64,000 nt of DNA from Noviherbaspirillum pedocola (GTDB lineage: Bacteria > Pseudomonadota > Gammaproteobacteria > Burkholderiales > Burkholderiaceae_D), in NCBI RefSeq assembly GCF_016632335.1, contig NZ_JAEPBG010000022.1:1-64000 (forward strand), given 5' to 3'. The notes under the pieces were generated by a model. It was not told where the DNA came from, searched no databases, and saw only the letters and a program-made list of their open reading frames with translations. The number at the start of each line of letters is the position of its first letter. The first letter of the stretch is position 1. The position numbers were made by a program, and so were the translations under genes. Of this stretch, positions 16,192-25,388 are shown piece by piece.

Positions 16192-16482
16192 GGCTTTGTT
16201 GCGAGAATCAGGCAGCAAAGCACATCGGCCGCAGCTCGGGTAGGCTGGGCGCATGAAACCCGCCCCTAGCAAGTATCAAACCACGAACTGGAAGGTGTAG
16301 AAAGCGGCATTAAAGACGCGCGGCTCGCTGCTGATCTAGCTCGATTCGGCCATGAACTGGCACGGTCAGGCCAGCGGTAAGCGTGGACGAAATCCGACTT
16401 TCAGCGACGAAGCCATTAAATTCTGCCTGAGCATCAAGTGCCTGTTCAGCTTGCCGCTACGGCAGGCCATGTGCATGACCAT
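16192..16482 (+). pseudogene. IS5-family (IS903/IS1031-like) element remnant
   Basis: GGCTTTGTTGC at 16192-16202 is a characteristic left inverted repeat of this group. From ATG 16253 the sequence reads MKPAPSKYQTTNWKV, stop, KAALKTRGSLLI, stop, then LDSAMNWHGQASGKRGRNPT and FSDEAIKFCLSIKCLFSLPL, matching the start of IS903/IS1031-type transposases. Two in-frame stops and loss of everything after about 75 codons show that it is dead. No right end is visible. Confidence 0.75.
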
Positions 16483-16763
16483 TCTTCCGCATTAATCCTT
16501 TTTCCCATCCAACCTTTTGCAGCGTCGCGCTGACTTGCAACAGCAAGTCCCCGATATTAATGCGCTGCTGGCTTGCAGCAAGATCATGTTCCATAGCGGA
16601 GTCATTCCTTCGTACGCTATATGATATCTTTCACAAGAAGCTTACTGTCCCGTTGCTACCCGGGAACGAAGTCCATGGCGGCAAAGCCCATGGACGTCAC
16701 GCCACATGGGCATGTTAACGATCCTCTCGCGAGTTTGGACAGCAGTTTGAACGGCATTCGCGT
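16483..16763. other. Non-coding stretch downstream of the 459-aa gene
   Basis: About 280 bases without a convincing gene. The sequence after the IS5 remnant is not obviously its continuation. Confidence 0.4.
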
Positions 16764-18143
16764 CTATGCCACACGCGGTGGCCATTTCGCTCGCTTCTTG
16801 CCATTGCCTTGCCGAGATATCTTGTCACCGCGCGGTCCGGCGGACCGTGGCCCAGTCTGCATGGAACTTGGATTGGCAAGCCAGGCATCGAGCTGCTCCC
16901 TGACGCGATCGACGCCGCCACGCAGCCAAACATAACGATACCCTAATGCCCGCTTGAGCAGCTCTTCAGTCACACGCGGCACTTCCTCCTTCAACCCAAT
17001 GACGCGCTGGCAATTCTGGAATACCTCTGGACCATGAATGTCTTCCGCAGGCACGATAGAAAATCGGAGCTGCGGATACAGGAGTTGCAGATCTTCGTAC
17101 TCGTGGTCGCGCGTCGCTACCAGGCCGATCATCGGCTTGAAGTCGCTGTTGGCTGAAGGCGGCAGCTTCGGATCGAACAGCGGCTGTACTTCCGCGGGAA
17201 AACTGTCCTCGTGATCCTCCGTCTCTATCGCATCGATCCGCCCTACTCTTGGATCATCGTTTGTCCTTCGGGACTGGCTATCGTTGCTTGGCCGCTGAGC
17301 GTTCCGCTGGGAGCGCACCTGCCCAAAGTGACGCGGCGCTCCTCTCTCTGCAGGTTGCAGCCGTGAAGTCAAATTGGAGAACACCTCTTGTCCCGAGAAT
17401 GTCTGTACCAATGCTCGGGCGAATTCTTCACAAACCATTGCCACAAAAGGCCTAGCCAGCTCCGCCAGACTTGAGCCGGACTGTGACGCTCGCCTGGTCG
17501 ACTGGTTGCCATGATCGTCTACGGAAGTGTAAGAATTGACATTCTCTCGAACGCGAGCTGACGTGTTGAGGGCATTGCTGCCGGACCGTGGCGCATCTTC
17601 TGCTCGTTGTCCCATCGCCTTCCACGATCGGGAAGCTTTGGCTTCCTGAATTCGGCGCACATCAGGTGCCCTGTTCTCCTCAGGCGTGTAGGCGTTCCCT
17701 ACTTCATCGCTAACTTCTTTCGAAGCTGCCTGCCCTTCGGCAAACAGATCGCGGTTGGCAGTGTGGAACGAATGCGATTCCTCCACAGGCACATCGGACA
17801 AAGCTTGGCCCACGGCAGGCGTCGTGCCTCTGCCAGAGGCTTCTGTTGGCATGGGTGCGGCAGCAGGAAACAGATTCTCCTGTTGTCCCCTTTCGAACAA
17901 TCCACGCAGTCGCGTACGAATCTGCTGAAATCCTTGGGCAATCGAGATTTGTTTTCGGCGCCGCTCTGCTGGCAAGATGTTCTGCGCTTCAAAGACGTCC
18001 TTCGCCTTGATGTCATTTACGCCCTCGGACGCCAGCGCGTGGGCCCCTTTCAACTGGTATAACTGGACAGCGATTTTGTTCCATTCGTCATCCGTCCACT
18101 TTATTGGGCTAGCATGGACTGATGTCGTAATATCCGTTGGCAT
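16764..18143 (-). CDS. Unrecognised 459-aa protein, island-type
   Basis: I do not recognise this protein. The N-terminal part (about 1-85) looks helical and ordered (IKWTDDEWNKIAVQLYQLKG, AERRRKQISIAQGFQQIRTR). The centre (about 90-330) is low-complexity, polar and probably disordered apart from a short helix (LARPFVAMVCEEFARALVQT). The C-terminal part (about 340-430) looks like a small alpha/beta domain (PMIGLVATRDHEYEDLQLLY, FSIVPAEDIHGPEVF, CQRVIGLKEEVPRVTEELLK, YRYVWLRGGVDRVREQL), distantly reminiscent of DUF2325-like Rossmann folds. The C-terminus is basic (GNGKKRAKWPP). An H-NS-like gene follows upstream on the same strand. A DNA-associated role is possible but unproven. Confidence 0.7.
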   Translation of the reverse strand: MPTDITTSVHASPIKWTDDEWNKIAVQLYQLKGAHALASEGVNDIKAKDVFEAQNILPAERRRKQISIAQGFQQIRTRLRGLFERGQQENLFPAAAPMPTEASGRGTTPAVGQALSDVPVEESHSFHTANRDLFAEGQAASKEVSDEVGNAYTPEENRAPDVRRIQEAKASRSWKAMGQRAEDAPRSGSNALNTSARVRENVNSYTSVDDHGNQSTRRASQSGSSLAELARPFVAMVCEEFARALVQTFSGQEVFSNLTSRLQPAERGAPRHFGQVRSQRNAQRPSNDSQSRRTNDDPRVGRIDAIETEDHEDSFPAEVQPLFDPKLPPSANSDFKPMIGLVATRDHEYEDLQLLYPQLRFSIVPAEDIHGPEVFQNCQRVIGLKEEVPRVTEELLKRALGYRYVWLRGGVDRVREQLDAWLANPSSMQTGPRSAGPRGDKISRQGNGKKRAKWPPRVA

Positions 18144-18656
18144 GGCAAAGATTAAACCTATCTAAATGCTGATGAGCGTTGCGCTCAGAGCTTGGAATAC
18201 AGCAGAGTGCATCCGCGCATTATAATTCCGCCATGGGATTTAATCTTCATCACCTCCTGTGCCAACCAATCGAATCACTGAAGTGCCTGCTTTTGACGCG
18301 GTCTTTGGTCCAAGAGCAAAAAGTTCTGCTGCGCCGCCTGCATGGACAACCAATTCGTGCCGATGACCTGCCGAAGGTCGACGCTAAACGGCATTCTGCA
18401 GTGCCGAAGCTTCGAAAAGACAAATAAAGCACTGGAGGGCCGTACTGTCCGGGGATGCCGTGCTTTGGTTGAATATACCCGTGTGTTCCGTATTCAATAC
18501 GGCGATACGCTTGCCAGTCCTGAACTCTCATCATGGGCCGGGGTAGACAGCCTGGGTTTTCAAACCACATCAGCGATCGTTTTGTCGCTCCAGCGATCAC
18601 CCGCTAGCCGTAGAAAGAAACATGGCGCCCTACCAGGATGGCAGCGCCATGACGGT
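18144..18656. other. Intergenic stretch between H-NS-like and 459-aa genes
   Basis: About 510 bases lack a convincing gene. A perfect 15-base palindrome CCGTATT-C-AATACGG lies at 18488-18502 and could be an operator for one of the flanking minus-strand genes. Confidence 0.45.
18488..18502. promoter_or_regulatory. Perfect palindrome CCGTATT-C-AATACGG
   Basis: Seven-base inverted arms around a single central base, in a non-coding region between the H-NS-like gene and the 459-aa gene. The size is right for a dimeric regulator site. The cognate protein is unknown. Confidence 0.35.
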
Positions 18657-19205
18657 TTAATGTACAGTGGACGATGTATTGCCTGCCTCGTGCTGAGTGG
18701 AGCTGGAGGAAATCAAATACTGTTCCGGCGCACCGGTAAACCATGCTGGGCGGCGTCCGCGGCCAGACCAGGTCTTATCGGAAAGCGGGTCTTTGTATTT
18801 CGCAGCAACCCTGCTCGTTTTCCTGCTTCTGGACATACCGGTGTTGGCCTTCTTTCCCTTCCCCGCCTTTGCTTCTTGTACCGATTCTGAACCAGCGTCG
18901 GATGTCTTATCCTCATGCACTCTGGCAGTCCGCTTCTTACCTGTGCTCGCCGTGACTGAACCCTCCTTGCGCTTGCGGCCCTTTTTCGCTATGCCGGTCG
19001 CTTCAGCAGCCATAAGCCTCGGCGCACCATTGCGACCGCCCTTGTACTCTTCGCTTAATGCCTTGCGCGAATTACCAACTGTATCGATTTGTTCGAGCGC
19101 TTTTTCCAAAACGTGCACTTGGTGTGCCCATAAATCAAGGACCTTCCGTGCATGATTTAGGTCAGCAAGTATCAAAGCGCGTGCCGACTGAAGATTACTA
19201 ATCAT
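18657..19205 (-). CDS. H-NS-like nucleoid-associated protein
   Basis: A 182-residue protein. The first 45 residues form a predicted coiled coil (LNHARKVLDLWAHQVHVLEK), as in H-NS oligomerisation domains. A long lysine/serine-rich linker follows (about 60-130). The C-terminal DNA-binding motif is clear: KYKDPLSDKTWSGRGRRPAW (about 137-156). H-NS proteins silence AT-rich horizontally acquired DNA, so this one may act on the surrounding mobile region. A strong ribosome site (AAGGAAGGAG) precedes the ATG. It is longer than typical H-NS (about 100-140 residues) because of the linker. Confidence 0.85.
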   Translation of the reverse strand: MISNLQSARALILADLNHARKVLDLWAHQVHVLEKALEQIDTVGNSRKALSEEYKGGRNGAPRLMAAEATGIAKKGRKRKEGSVTASTGKKRTARVHEDKTSDAGSESVQEAKAGKGKKANTGMSRSRKTSRVAAKYKDPLSDKTWSGRGRRPAWFTGAPEQYLISSSSTQHEAGNTSSTVH

Positions 19206-19609
19206 CTTTGCTCCTTCCTTTAAAAGGCTATGTTCTCTACCATTCGTGCAGTTGTGACCACGATCGCATCAGTCGGGGACTAAAAAAGAAAGCGCTGCGA
19301 AACAGAGACCCACCTGAAACATTAGACCTATACTTCTTCCAACACGATAAAAATACTTCCATTTCTATGCGCGACGTCAATGCGCGTCGCCAAAACAAAA
19401 ACACCTTACCGGTTACCCGGACGCAGCGAAGAGGTGTGACCGGCAAAGTTCCGCTACCCAACTGAATGGGCCTACACGACTTCTATCCGCTTCAGTCTGC
19501 AGTTAAAGTATTCAAAGCCGGCCTTCAAGTTGTCTTAACTCGCAAAGCCCTATCTCAGACGCCCGACCCCCTAGCCCCTCCATCACAACGATCTGAGTAA
19601 TATTTTCCC
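19206..19609. other. Upstream region of H-NS-like gene
   Basis: About 400 bases with no recognisable gene on either strand. It presumably includes the H-NS-like gene promoter, but I could not define -35 and -10 boxes with confidence. Confidence 0.4.
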
Positions 19610-19881
19610 TGCAAAGTATTGGCATGTTGATCAAGTCGCGAAAGTGATTCAGCCCAGAGTCCGGTATGTATCGCACTCGAACCAAAGGAACTGGAGCAGC
19701 ACCCGTTGCGCACCGGTCTGTCGACCGTGGTGACGATTGACCTCATCAGACCGACGGACCCATGCTAGGAGCGCCGATGCCGGCAGCCGCGCTGTACAGC
19801 ACCGCGGTGCTGGCACAGCCGCTCGAGGACGCGGCAGCTGCCGTGGACGCCATCATCTCTGCGAAAAGCATCAAAACTTGA
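19610..19881 (+). pseudogene. Remnant of EmrA/HlyD-type membrane fusion protein (C-terminus)
   Basis: Fragments in shifting frames read VAKVIQ, then PVCIALEPKELEQHPLRTGL and STVVTIDL, then GPMLGAPMPAAALYSTAVLA and QPLEDAAAAVDAIIS. This is the order and spacing of the C-terminal part of EmrA-like efflux adaptors (the LDPKEL..HPLRVGLS block followed by an alanine-rich helical tail). At least two frameshifts are present and the rest of the gene is absent. The fragment runs straight into an IS3-family transposase fragment at about 19862, so the break is probably IS-related. Confidence 0.65.
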
Positions 19882-20457
19882 TTTGCCATAGAAGTGCGCC
19901 TAATGAAGCTTGGTCTATGGATCTCGTTATGGATGCCCTGTCAAATGGGCGGCGACTGAAATGTCTGACCATTGTTGACGACTTCACCAAGGAAGTCGTC
20001 GATATTGTGGTTGACTACGGCATCTCAGGGCTGAACGTGGTTCGTGCGCTGGAACAGGCAGCGCGTTTCCGGGGTAAAGCCAGGGCAGTACGCACTGAAC
20101 AGGGGCCGGAATTCATCAGTCGTGCACTTGACCAGTGGGCGCATGCGCGTGGCGTTTGCTTGAAGCTGATTCAGGCCGGCAAGCCGACGCAAAATGCCTA
20201 TATCGAGTCCTTTAATGGCAAGTTCCGTGATGAATGCCTCAATGAACACTGGCTCACTTCACTGGCTCAGGCGCGCGCCGTTATCGGGGCTTGGCGACAC
20301 GACTGCAATCAGGCTCGGCCGCACAGTGCATTGAACTACCTCGCACCTGCGGAATTCGCCGCCATGTATCGAGCAATATCGGCCGCTCCTGCCACTCAGC
20401 AACTTGTTTGACGGACTTCGCTAGAACCGGATTGGCCCTGTAGAAGGAGGCAGGTCA
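19862..20457 (+). pseudogene. IS3-family transposase OrfB fragment
   Basis: From about 19892 the frame reads SAPNEAWSMDLVMDALSNGR through to HDCNQARPHSALNYLAPAEF and stops at 20411. This is the C-terminal half of an IS3-family (IS407-like) OrfB. The second catalytic Asp is replaced: the expected TDNG/TDQGPEF block reads TEQGPEF. The first Asp (SMDLV) and the Glu (IESFNGKFRDECL) remain. The N-terminal half and orfA are missing. A right-end-like sequence, GGAGGCAGGTCA, ends at 20457. The element is inactive. Confidence 0.8.
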
Positions 20458-20482
20458 CGGCGTGGACATGATCAATTTCGAT

Positions 20483-20989
20483 TCATTGCTCCACTGATGC
20501 TGCTATAAGCATCTCTTCATCCTGTTCCTTGCGTACCTTGGCCATCTGCTTTGCATGCTGTTCGAGGCGCTTGTCTTCCTCTGTTTCCGGCAGCCAGGAC
20601 GGCACCGGCACGGTATCGCCACCGCCGTCGACTGCGACGAACACGATCAGGCAGCTGGTGGTGGTCTTGCGCCCACCGGTACGCGGATCGGTCGCGGACA
20701 CATCGATGGTGATATGCATGCTCGAGGTACCGGTGTGGATGACCTTCGCATTCACCTCGACGATCTGCCCGATGAAGATTGGTTTGTGAAAGCGGATGCC
20801 ACCGACGTAGACCGTAACGCAGTAATAGCCGCTCCAGCCAACCGCGCAGGCATAGCCGGCCTGGTCGATCCATTTCATTACTGCGCCGCCGTGAACCTTG
20901 CCTCCAAAGTTCACATCGGTGGGTTCGGCGAGAAAGCGCAGCGTGACTTCGCGCGGGCGTTGGCGGGATGGTTGTGCGTGACTGTTCAT
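20483..20989 (-). CDS. Acyl-CoA thioesterase (hot-dog, YciA-like)
   Basis: A 168-residue single hot-dog thioesterase of the YciA/cytosolic acyl-CoA hydrolase type, hydrolysing acyl-CoA to free acid and CoA. The signature NFGGKVHGGAVMKWIDQAGY is at about 27-46, and the second half carries VGGIRFHKPIFIGQIVEVNA and HITIDVSATDP. The charged C-terminal tail (ETEEDKRLEQHAKQMAKVRK) is usual in the family. AGGAAACCCTA precedes the ATG. It stands alone on the minus strand beyond the box operon and might relieve CoA sequestration during aromatic degradation; this is inferred. Confidence 0.85.
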   Translation of the reverse strand: MNSHAQPSRQRPREVTLRFLAEPTDVNFGGKVHGGAVMKWIDQAGYACAVGWSGYYCVTVYVGGIRFHKPIFIGQIVEVNAKVIHTGTSSMHITIDVSATDPRTGGRKTTTSCLIVFVAVDGGGDTVPVPSWLPETEEDKRLEQHAKQMAKVRKEQDEEMLIAASVEQ

Positions 20990-21567
20990 TAGGGTTTCCT
21001 GGAAGTGGTGAAGCGCTTTGATGGGAGAATGCTCAACATTTCCAATCTGCTAAGTATGGTCTAAATCGTGCGGGACCCGCATGCTCTGCAGGCCCGGATG
21101 GTTTAGAGGACGTTGCATATGGCTCGGCGTCTTCATTTTTCAAAGTCGCTGGGCTACTTTCGCCCTTCGTAGATTTTTCCTCGCACGTTACTCGAACGCC
21201 AATCTACGCTAGCTGACGCTCAATTTAGTCCACCCTCAAAGAGGGGCTGAGCCCAGTGGGTACGCGGGTAGAGGCAAGAACTCAGCCTGCCAAATTTTCA
21301 GGGTCCGGCGCTTGGCATACGCGGTTTCTTGCAGATGTTGATAAGGCCTTTCAGGGCTAGCAGGATAAATATTTTCATGAACAGGCCGTATATAAGCCTG
21401 CGAACCTCAGTTGACAATTCATACTGCCAAAGCTTGCATTTCTAGAGACGTCCATATAAGTGTCGAACTATAAGAGCAAGCACAAACAGATTGATCAGTG
21501 AAAGCGGGGAGACGGGACGCAGCGTGGGCTCTTGAGTATGATCCGGCAGGTATATGGGGTGACCCTT
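20990..21567. other. Non-coding stretch between hydrolase and thioesterase genes
   Basis: About 580 bases with no recognisable gene, repeat or RNA. It marks the 3' end of the box operon and probably contains the thioesterase promoter. I found no clear terminator hairpin. Confidence 0.4.
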
Positions 21568-22386
21568 TTAATGCGCTGATTTGAGGAACCGAGACACCAG
21601 TGCCAGGACGTCTGCGTCGCGCTCACGATGAGGCACATGGTACGTGTCGTTCATCATTTCCATCTTGGATGGGCCACTGCACAGCTGCGTAATCATCTCG
21701 GGATGGACTGCCGAGCCGTATTCGTCATGCTCCCCGTGGATCGCCAGCACCGGACAGGTTACTCTAGGCAACACCGCCGCGAGAGTCCAGGAGGCAAACT
21801 GGGGATCAAGCCACGAATCCGTCCAGGCACGGAGTACCCATTCGGCCTTCTCCCCGTGGTATTTTCTCAGCCGCTCAAGCTGCCTGTCGTCTTTGAACTG
21901 CTCCTTCGCCTGCGCGATGCTTGTCAACGTCCGATCTTCCGCAAAGACCTGCGCCGACTCAGTGATTAATGCCTCGCAAGCTCCCGGATAGTCGGCGGCA
22001 CAGTTGACCGCCATGCCTCCTCCAACGCTGTGGCCGAAAGCAACGAAACGCTGCAGCATGAATCGCTTCACAATGGCGGGAAAGTAGCTGCGCGACTCTT
22101 CGGCGACGAAGTCGACCGGCGGCATGTCTGCTCTTGGGTCGGATCTGCCGAATCCCAACCGGTCGTAGGCGATGACCTCCCGCCCTAGGAACCCGCTCAG
22201 CTTGGAGGGAAAGTCGCGCCACAAGTCGACGCAACCGAGCGAGTCATGAAACAGCACGATTGGCGCCCGAGCCTGCGACCGATCTACCTTCATCGCAGGA
22301 GTCCAGATGCGGGCAAAGATTTTTCCAAGCGGATGCTCGACCCAGACGTCGCTGCTGTCAACGTCCTCGGCATGGCGGTCTTTCAT
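21568..22386 (-). CDS. Alpha/beta hydrolase
   Basis: A 272-residue alpha/beta-hydrolase-fold protein. The nucleophile elbow GHSVGG places Ser120, the acid is probably Asp221 (HGEHDEYG) and the base His250 or His253 (NDTYHVPHRE). The oxyanion segment FHDSLG (46-51) replaces the common HG motif. AGGGAA precedes the ATG. It is the last gene of the box-associated operon, 87 bases after the 3-hydroxyacyl-CoA dehydrogenase. It could hydrolyse an ester, lactone or thioester side product of the pathway; the substrate cannot be read from sequence. Confidence 0.85.
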   Translation of the reverse strand: MKDRHAEDVDSSDVWVEHPLGKIFARIWTPAMKVDRSQARAPIVLFHDSLGCVDLWRDFPSKLSGFLGREVIAYDRLGFGRSDPRADMPPVDFVAEESRSYFPAIVKRFMLQRFVAFGHSVGGGMAVNCAADYPGACEALITESAQVFAEDRTLTSIAQAKEQFKDDRQLERLRKYHGEKAEWVLRAWTDSWLDPQFASWTLAAVLPRVTCPVLAIHGEHDEYGSAVHPEMITQLCSGPSKMEMMNDTYHVPHRERDADVLALVSRFLKSAH

Positions 22387-22473
22387 TCAGTGTTCCCTTT
22401 GCGTTACCTGTGTGGGCGATAAGACGCAACTGGCATTGCGGCCTTCGCGCCCCGTGGATTGATTGTGTCCGCG

Positions 22474-24024
22474 CTACACTTCGCGCGAAACCCAGTAGCG
22501 CTTCTGCAGCAATGGCGAAACCCTGTACCGCTCGCTTCTGTAAGCGTGATACAAGTTCTCCAGCATGGTCACGGTGTAGCCAATGCCGAAAGTCGAGAGC
22601 CATTCGAACGGCCCGGCCGGATAGTTCGTCCCTAGTTTCATCGCCGTGTCCGCATCACCTTCTTCGCAGACTCCCTGCTGGACGGCGTCGGCAGCTTCGT
22701 TGATAAGCATGGCGACTGTCCGGCCGACAATGAGGCCCGGCGCGTCATCGACCTCGACTGCCTGAAGGCCGCTGGCATCCAGCACATGCTTGACCATCGA
22801 GCGTTCCTTGTTGCCCACGCGAGAAGAAAACGCGACGGCGATGGCGGCGCCTTTCTTTAGCTGAAGTGGCCAGTCGATCACGCCGATGTTGCCGAAGCTC
22901 AGCGCCGCCGACAAGTGATCCGCCGTCCGGCCGTCGGTGACACGCAGGTGGACGGCGCCGATGCGCAACGCCGGCCAATCCTCGCCCTCAACTCGCTGAT
23001 GCGGAATGCCGGCACCCGTGAACCAGTCAGCCAGCGCTTGTGCCGCCTTGCCCTTTCCAACAATGGACACGCCATCAGCACTATCTCTCAGTTCGCCTGC
23101 CGACGAAGAAGGTACGGTCTCAAACGACGGCACACCTTCATAGAAGCCCTTGCCGACCTTGCGGCCGAGGCGTCCGCCGTCCACCAGCGCTTTCTGCACA
23201 AGCGAAGGCACGTAGCGGCGATCGCCATAGTTCGCCTCGAACACCGACGTAGTGACGGAATAGTTGACATCGTGGCCGATTAGGTCCATCAGCTCACAAG
23301 GCCCCATGCGGAATCCCGCCCCGCGGAGCACTTGGTCAATCTGATATGGTGTCGCGGCGCGGTCCTGCAGTAAGGCCAACGCTTCCGCATAGTAAGGCCG
23401 CGCAATGCGGTTGACGATAAAGCCGGGCGTCGACTTCGCGTGCACCGGCGTCTTACCCCACAGCGCCGCCTTCTCGAAGATCAGGCGTGCCACGCCCGGA
23501 GCCGTCTCTGCACCTGAGACGACCTCCACCAGTTTCATCAGTGGCACTGGATTGAAGAAGTGCATGCCCACTACGCGCTCGGGATGGCGCATTCCATTGG
23601 CCAGCGCCGTGATGGAGATCGACGACGTGTTCGACGCCAGGATGGTGCCGTGTCCAACGATGTCCTCCAGCTCCCGCAGCAACTTCTGCTTGGGGTCGAG
23701 CTGCTCCAGGATGACCTCGACCACCAGCACCGCTTCCCGCATGTCGGTCAGCGCTTCGGCCGGCGCTATCCGAGATGCCAACGCGTCTCGCTCAGCCGCG
23801 TCCATGCGGCCCTTCTTCACAAGCGCCTCCAGCGCCTCCTCGATACGGCCTTTCGCCTGCTCAGCGGCACCCGGGCGGACATCGAGCAACAGCACCCGAT
23901 GTCCGGCTGCGGCCGCCACTTGGGCAATGCCCGCCCCCATTGTGCCTGCGCCGATAACGCCAACGATTTGCTGTTCGAGTGGCAGGCTCTCAAGCAACCA
24001 CTGCTTTTCTTGGTTCATTTCCAT
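22474..24024 (-). CDS. 3-hydroxyacyl-CoA dehydrogenase (PaaH-like)
   Basis: This enzyme oxidises 3-hydroxyacyl-CoA to 3-oxoacyl-CoA with NAD; here probably 3-hydroxyadipyl-CoA to 3-oxoadipyl-CoA. The NAD motif GVIGAGTMGAGIAQ is near the N-terminus, and catalytic signatures include SNTSSISITAL, the HFFNPVPLMKLVEVV block and TPGFIVNRI. A second, shorter C-terminal 3HCDH domain follows (DAPGLIVGRTVAMLINEAAD, GTNYPAGPFEWL), giving the length of PaaH-type proteins. I prefer ATG 24024, with AAGGA six bases upstream and a ten-base overlap with the preceding gene; an ATG at 24042 lacks a site. It is part of the operon downstream of boxA. Confidence 0.9.
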   Translation of the reverse strand: MEMNQEKQWLLESLPLEQQIVGVIGAGTMGAGIAQVAAAAGHRVLLLDVRPGAAEQAKGRIEEALEALVKKGRMDAAERDALASRIAPAEALTDMREAVLVVEVILEQLDPKQKLLRELEDIVGHGTILASNTSSISITALANGMRHPERVVGMHFFNPVPLMKLVEVVSGAETAPGVARLIFEKAALWGKTPVHAKSTPGFIVNRIARPYYAEALALLQDRAATPYQIDQVLRGAGFRMGPCELMDLIGHDVNYSVTTSVFEANYGDRRYVPSLVQKALVDGGRLGRKVGKGFYEGVPSFETVPSSSAGELRDSADGVSIVGKGKAAQALADWFTGAGIPHQRVEGEDWPALRIGAVHLRVTDGRTADHLSAALSFGNIGVIDWPLQLKKGAAIAVAFSSRVGNKERSMVKHVLDASGLQAVEVDDAPGLIVGRTVAMLINEAADAVQQGVCEEGDADTAMKLGTNYPAGPFEWLSTFGIGYTVTMLENLYHAYRSERYRVSPLLQKRYWVSREV

Positions 24025-24836
24025 GACGGTTCCTTGATCCATGCTGCTGGGCGCTTTGCGAAGAACGCGGCGAACCCTTCTTTGGCTTCCGCCGTCGAAC
24101 GCACCCGGGCGATCGTGTTGGCGGTCAGCTCGCGTGTCTCTCCGTCGATCTCCCCGACAGGGAGCTTGGCGAATAGCCTCTTGATTTCGGCGAGCGCCGT
24201 CGGGCCGTTCATTAAGAGCAGCTTGACGACGCTCTCCACGGCTCCATCGAGCTGCTCCATCGGCACCAGATCATGGACCAGCCCGATGTACTGGGCGCGG
24301 GCGGCATCGATGACTTCTGCCGTGAGCGCCAGGCGCAATGCGTAACGTTTGCCGACGGCATTGTTCAGGTAGGGGCCGATGACGGAGGGAAGGATGCCGA
24401 ACTTCGCTTCGCTGACGGCGAACTTAGCCTCGGGCGACGCGACGACGATGTCACATGCGCAGCACAGGCCGACGCCGCCTCCATAGGCCGGCCCCTGGAT
24501 CCTTCCTATAACCGGCTTCGGACATTCGTAGATCTCCTGCATCATCGCCGCGAAACGCCTGGCGTCTGCAAGATTTTCCTCGTTGGAATTGTTGCTTGCA
24601 CGCTGCATCCAGTGCAGGTCCGCGCCGGCGCTGAATGCCCGGCCATCGGCCTTCAGGATGACGACACGCATTTGATTTTCCTGAGAAATCCGTTGGAACG
24701 CCGTGGTGAGCTCCTCGATCATGACCTCATCGAAGGCGTTCAGCTTCTCCTGGCGCGCTAGGCACACTGTTGCGACACCTCGTGCATCGACATTGATGTT
24801 GAGGGTTTTATAAGTCGTGATTTGCATTGCACGCAT
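24015..24836 (-). CDS. Enoyl-CoA hydratase/isomerase (LiuC-like crotonase)
   Basis: A crotonase-fold protein of about 270 residues. The CoA/oxyanion segment GRAFSAGADLHWMQRA and the second oxyanion segment GPAYGGGVGLCCACDIVVAS are clear, and SEAKFGILPSVIGPYL carries the usual active-site region. Overall it resembles methylglutaconyl-CoA hydratases, but in this operon hydration or double-bond isomerisation of dehydroadipyl-CoA is more likely. Several in-frame starts exist (24890, 24836, 24827) without a strong ribosome site. I chose 24836 because homology begins soon after; the upstream residues look unrelated. It overlaps the dehydrogenase gene. Confidence 0.85.
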   Translation of the reverse strand: MRAMQITTYKTLNINVDARGVATVCLARQEKLNAFDEVMIEELTTAFQRISQENQMRVVILKADGRAFSAGADLHWMQRASNNSNEENLADARRFAAMMQEIYECPKPVIGRIQGPAYGGGVGLCCACDIVVASPEAKFAVSEAKFGILPSVIGPYLNNAVGKRYALRLALTAEVIDAARAQYIGLVHDLVPMEQLDGAVESVVKLLLMNGPTALAEIKRLFAKLPVGEIDGETRELTANTIARVRSTAEAKEGFAAFFAKRPAAWIKEPSWK

Positions 24837-24947
24837 ATTTCGATGAAGTGAAGATGATTCGTGGGAGTTGAGGACATTGCAAGCGCCCATCCATGCGATG
24901 ACAAATGTCGTTTGCCTTACTGTAGATAAATCGTCCTACGGCGTTGT

Positions 24948-25388
24948 TCAAGCCGTGGTAACACGGAACATACTGGTCGCCTCCAGGTCCAGCACCTCGT
25001 CTCCATCCTGGTTACGCATCAGCCATTGCCAGCGCACCACGCCGAGCGTCGGCCGCGACACGGAGCTGCGGGAATCATTCACCACTATTTCCAGCGTCAA
25101 TTCATCATCCGGGCGCACCGGGTGCGGCCAGCGCACGTAGGAAAGACCTGGCGACGCGAAGGACTCCGACCCTCTAAGAATTTCGCGCGACACCAGGCGC
25201 ATGGCCAGCGCGCAGGTATGCCAGCCGCTGGCAATCAGGCCCTGGAACGGCCCTCGCTCGGCGGCCGCCGGGTCGGTGTGGAACCACTGGTCGTCATAAC
25301 GCCTGGCGAAATCGATCACCTCTTGCTGTTCGACGCGCACCGGACCGAGCAGGAAACGCCTGCCCGGCTCGATGTCGGCGAACTTCAA
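24948..25388 (-). CDS. MaoC-like dehydratase
   Basis: A 146-residue single hot-dog protein of the MaoC/(R)-specific enoyl-CoA hydratase group. Typical elements are PGRRFLLGPVRVEQQEVIDF at the start, the catalytic region RYDDQWFHTDPAAAERGPFQ and the helix-loop GLIASGWHTCALAMRL. It would hydrate a trans-2-enoyl-CoA. The start is a TTG at 25388 that overlaps the stop of the upstream crotonase as TTGA, so translational coupling is likely. A hydratase for the dehydroadipyl-CoA branch is a reasonable role next to the two crotonases. Confidence 0.88.
   Translation of the reverse strand: MKFADIEPGRRFLLGPVRVEQQEVIDFARRYDDQWFHTDPAAAERGPFQGLIASGWHTCALAMRLVSREILRGSESFASPGLSYVRWPHPVRPDDELTLEIVVNDSRSSVSRPTLGVVRWQWLMRNQDGDEVLDLEATSMFRVTTA

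Noticed and set aside
18342-18890. 182-codon plus-strand frame
   Set aside because: Half of it is antisense to the H-NS-like gene, and the rest has no protein-like pattern.
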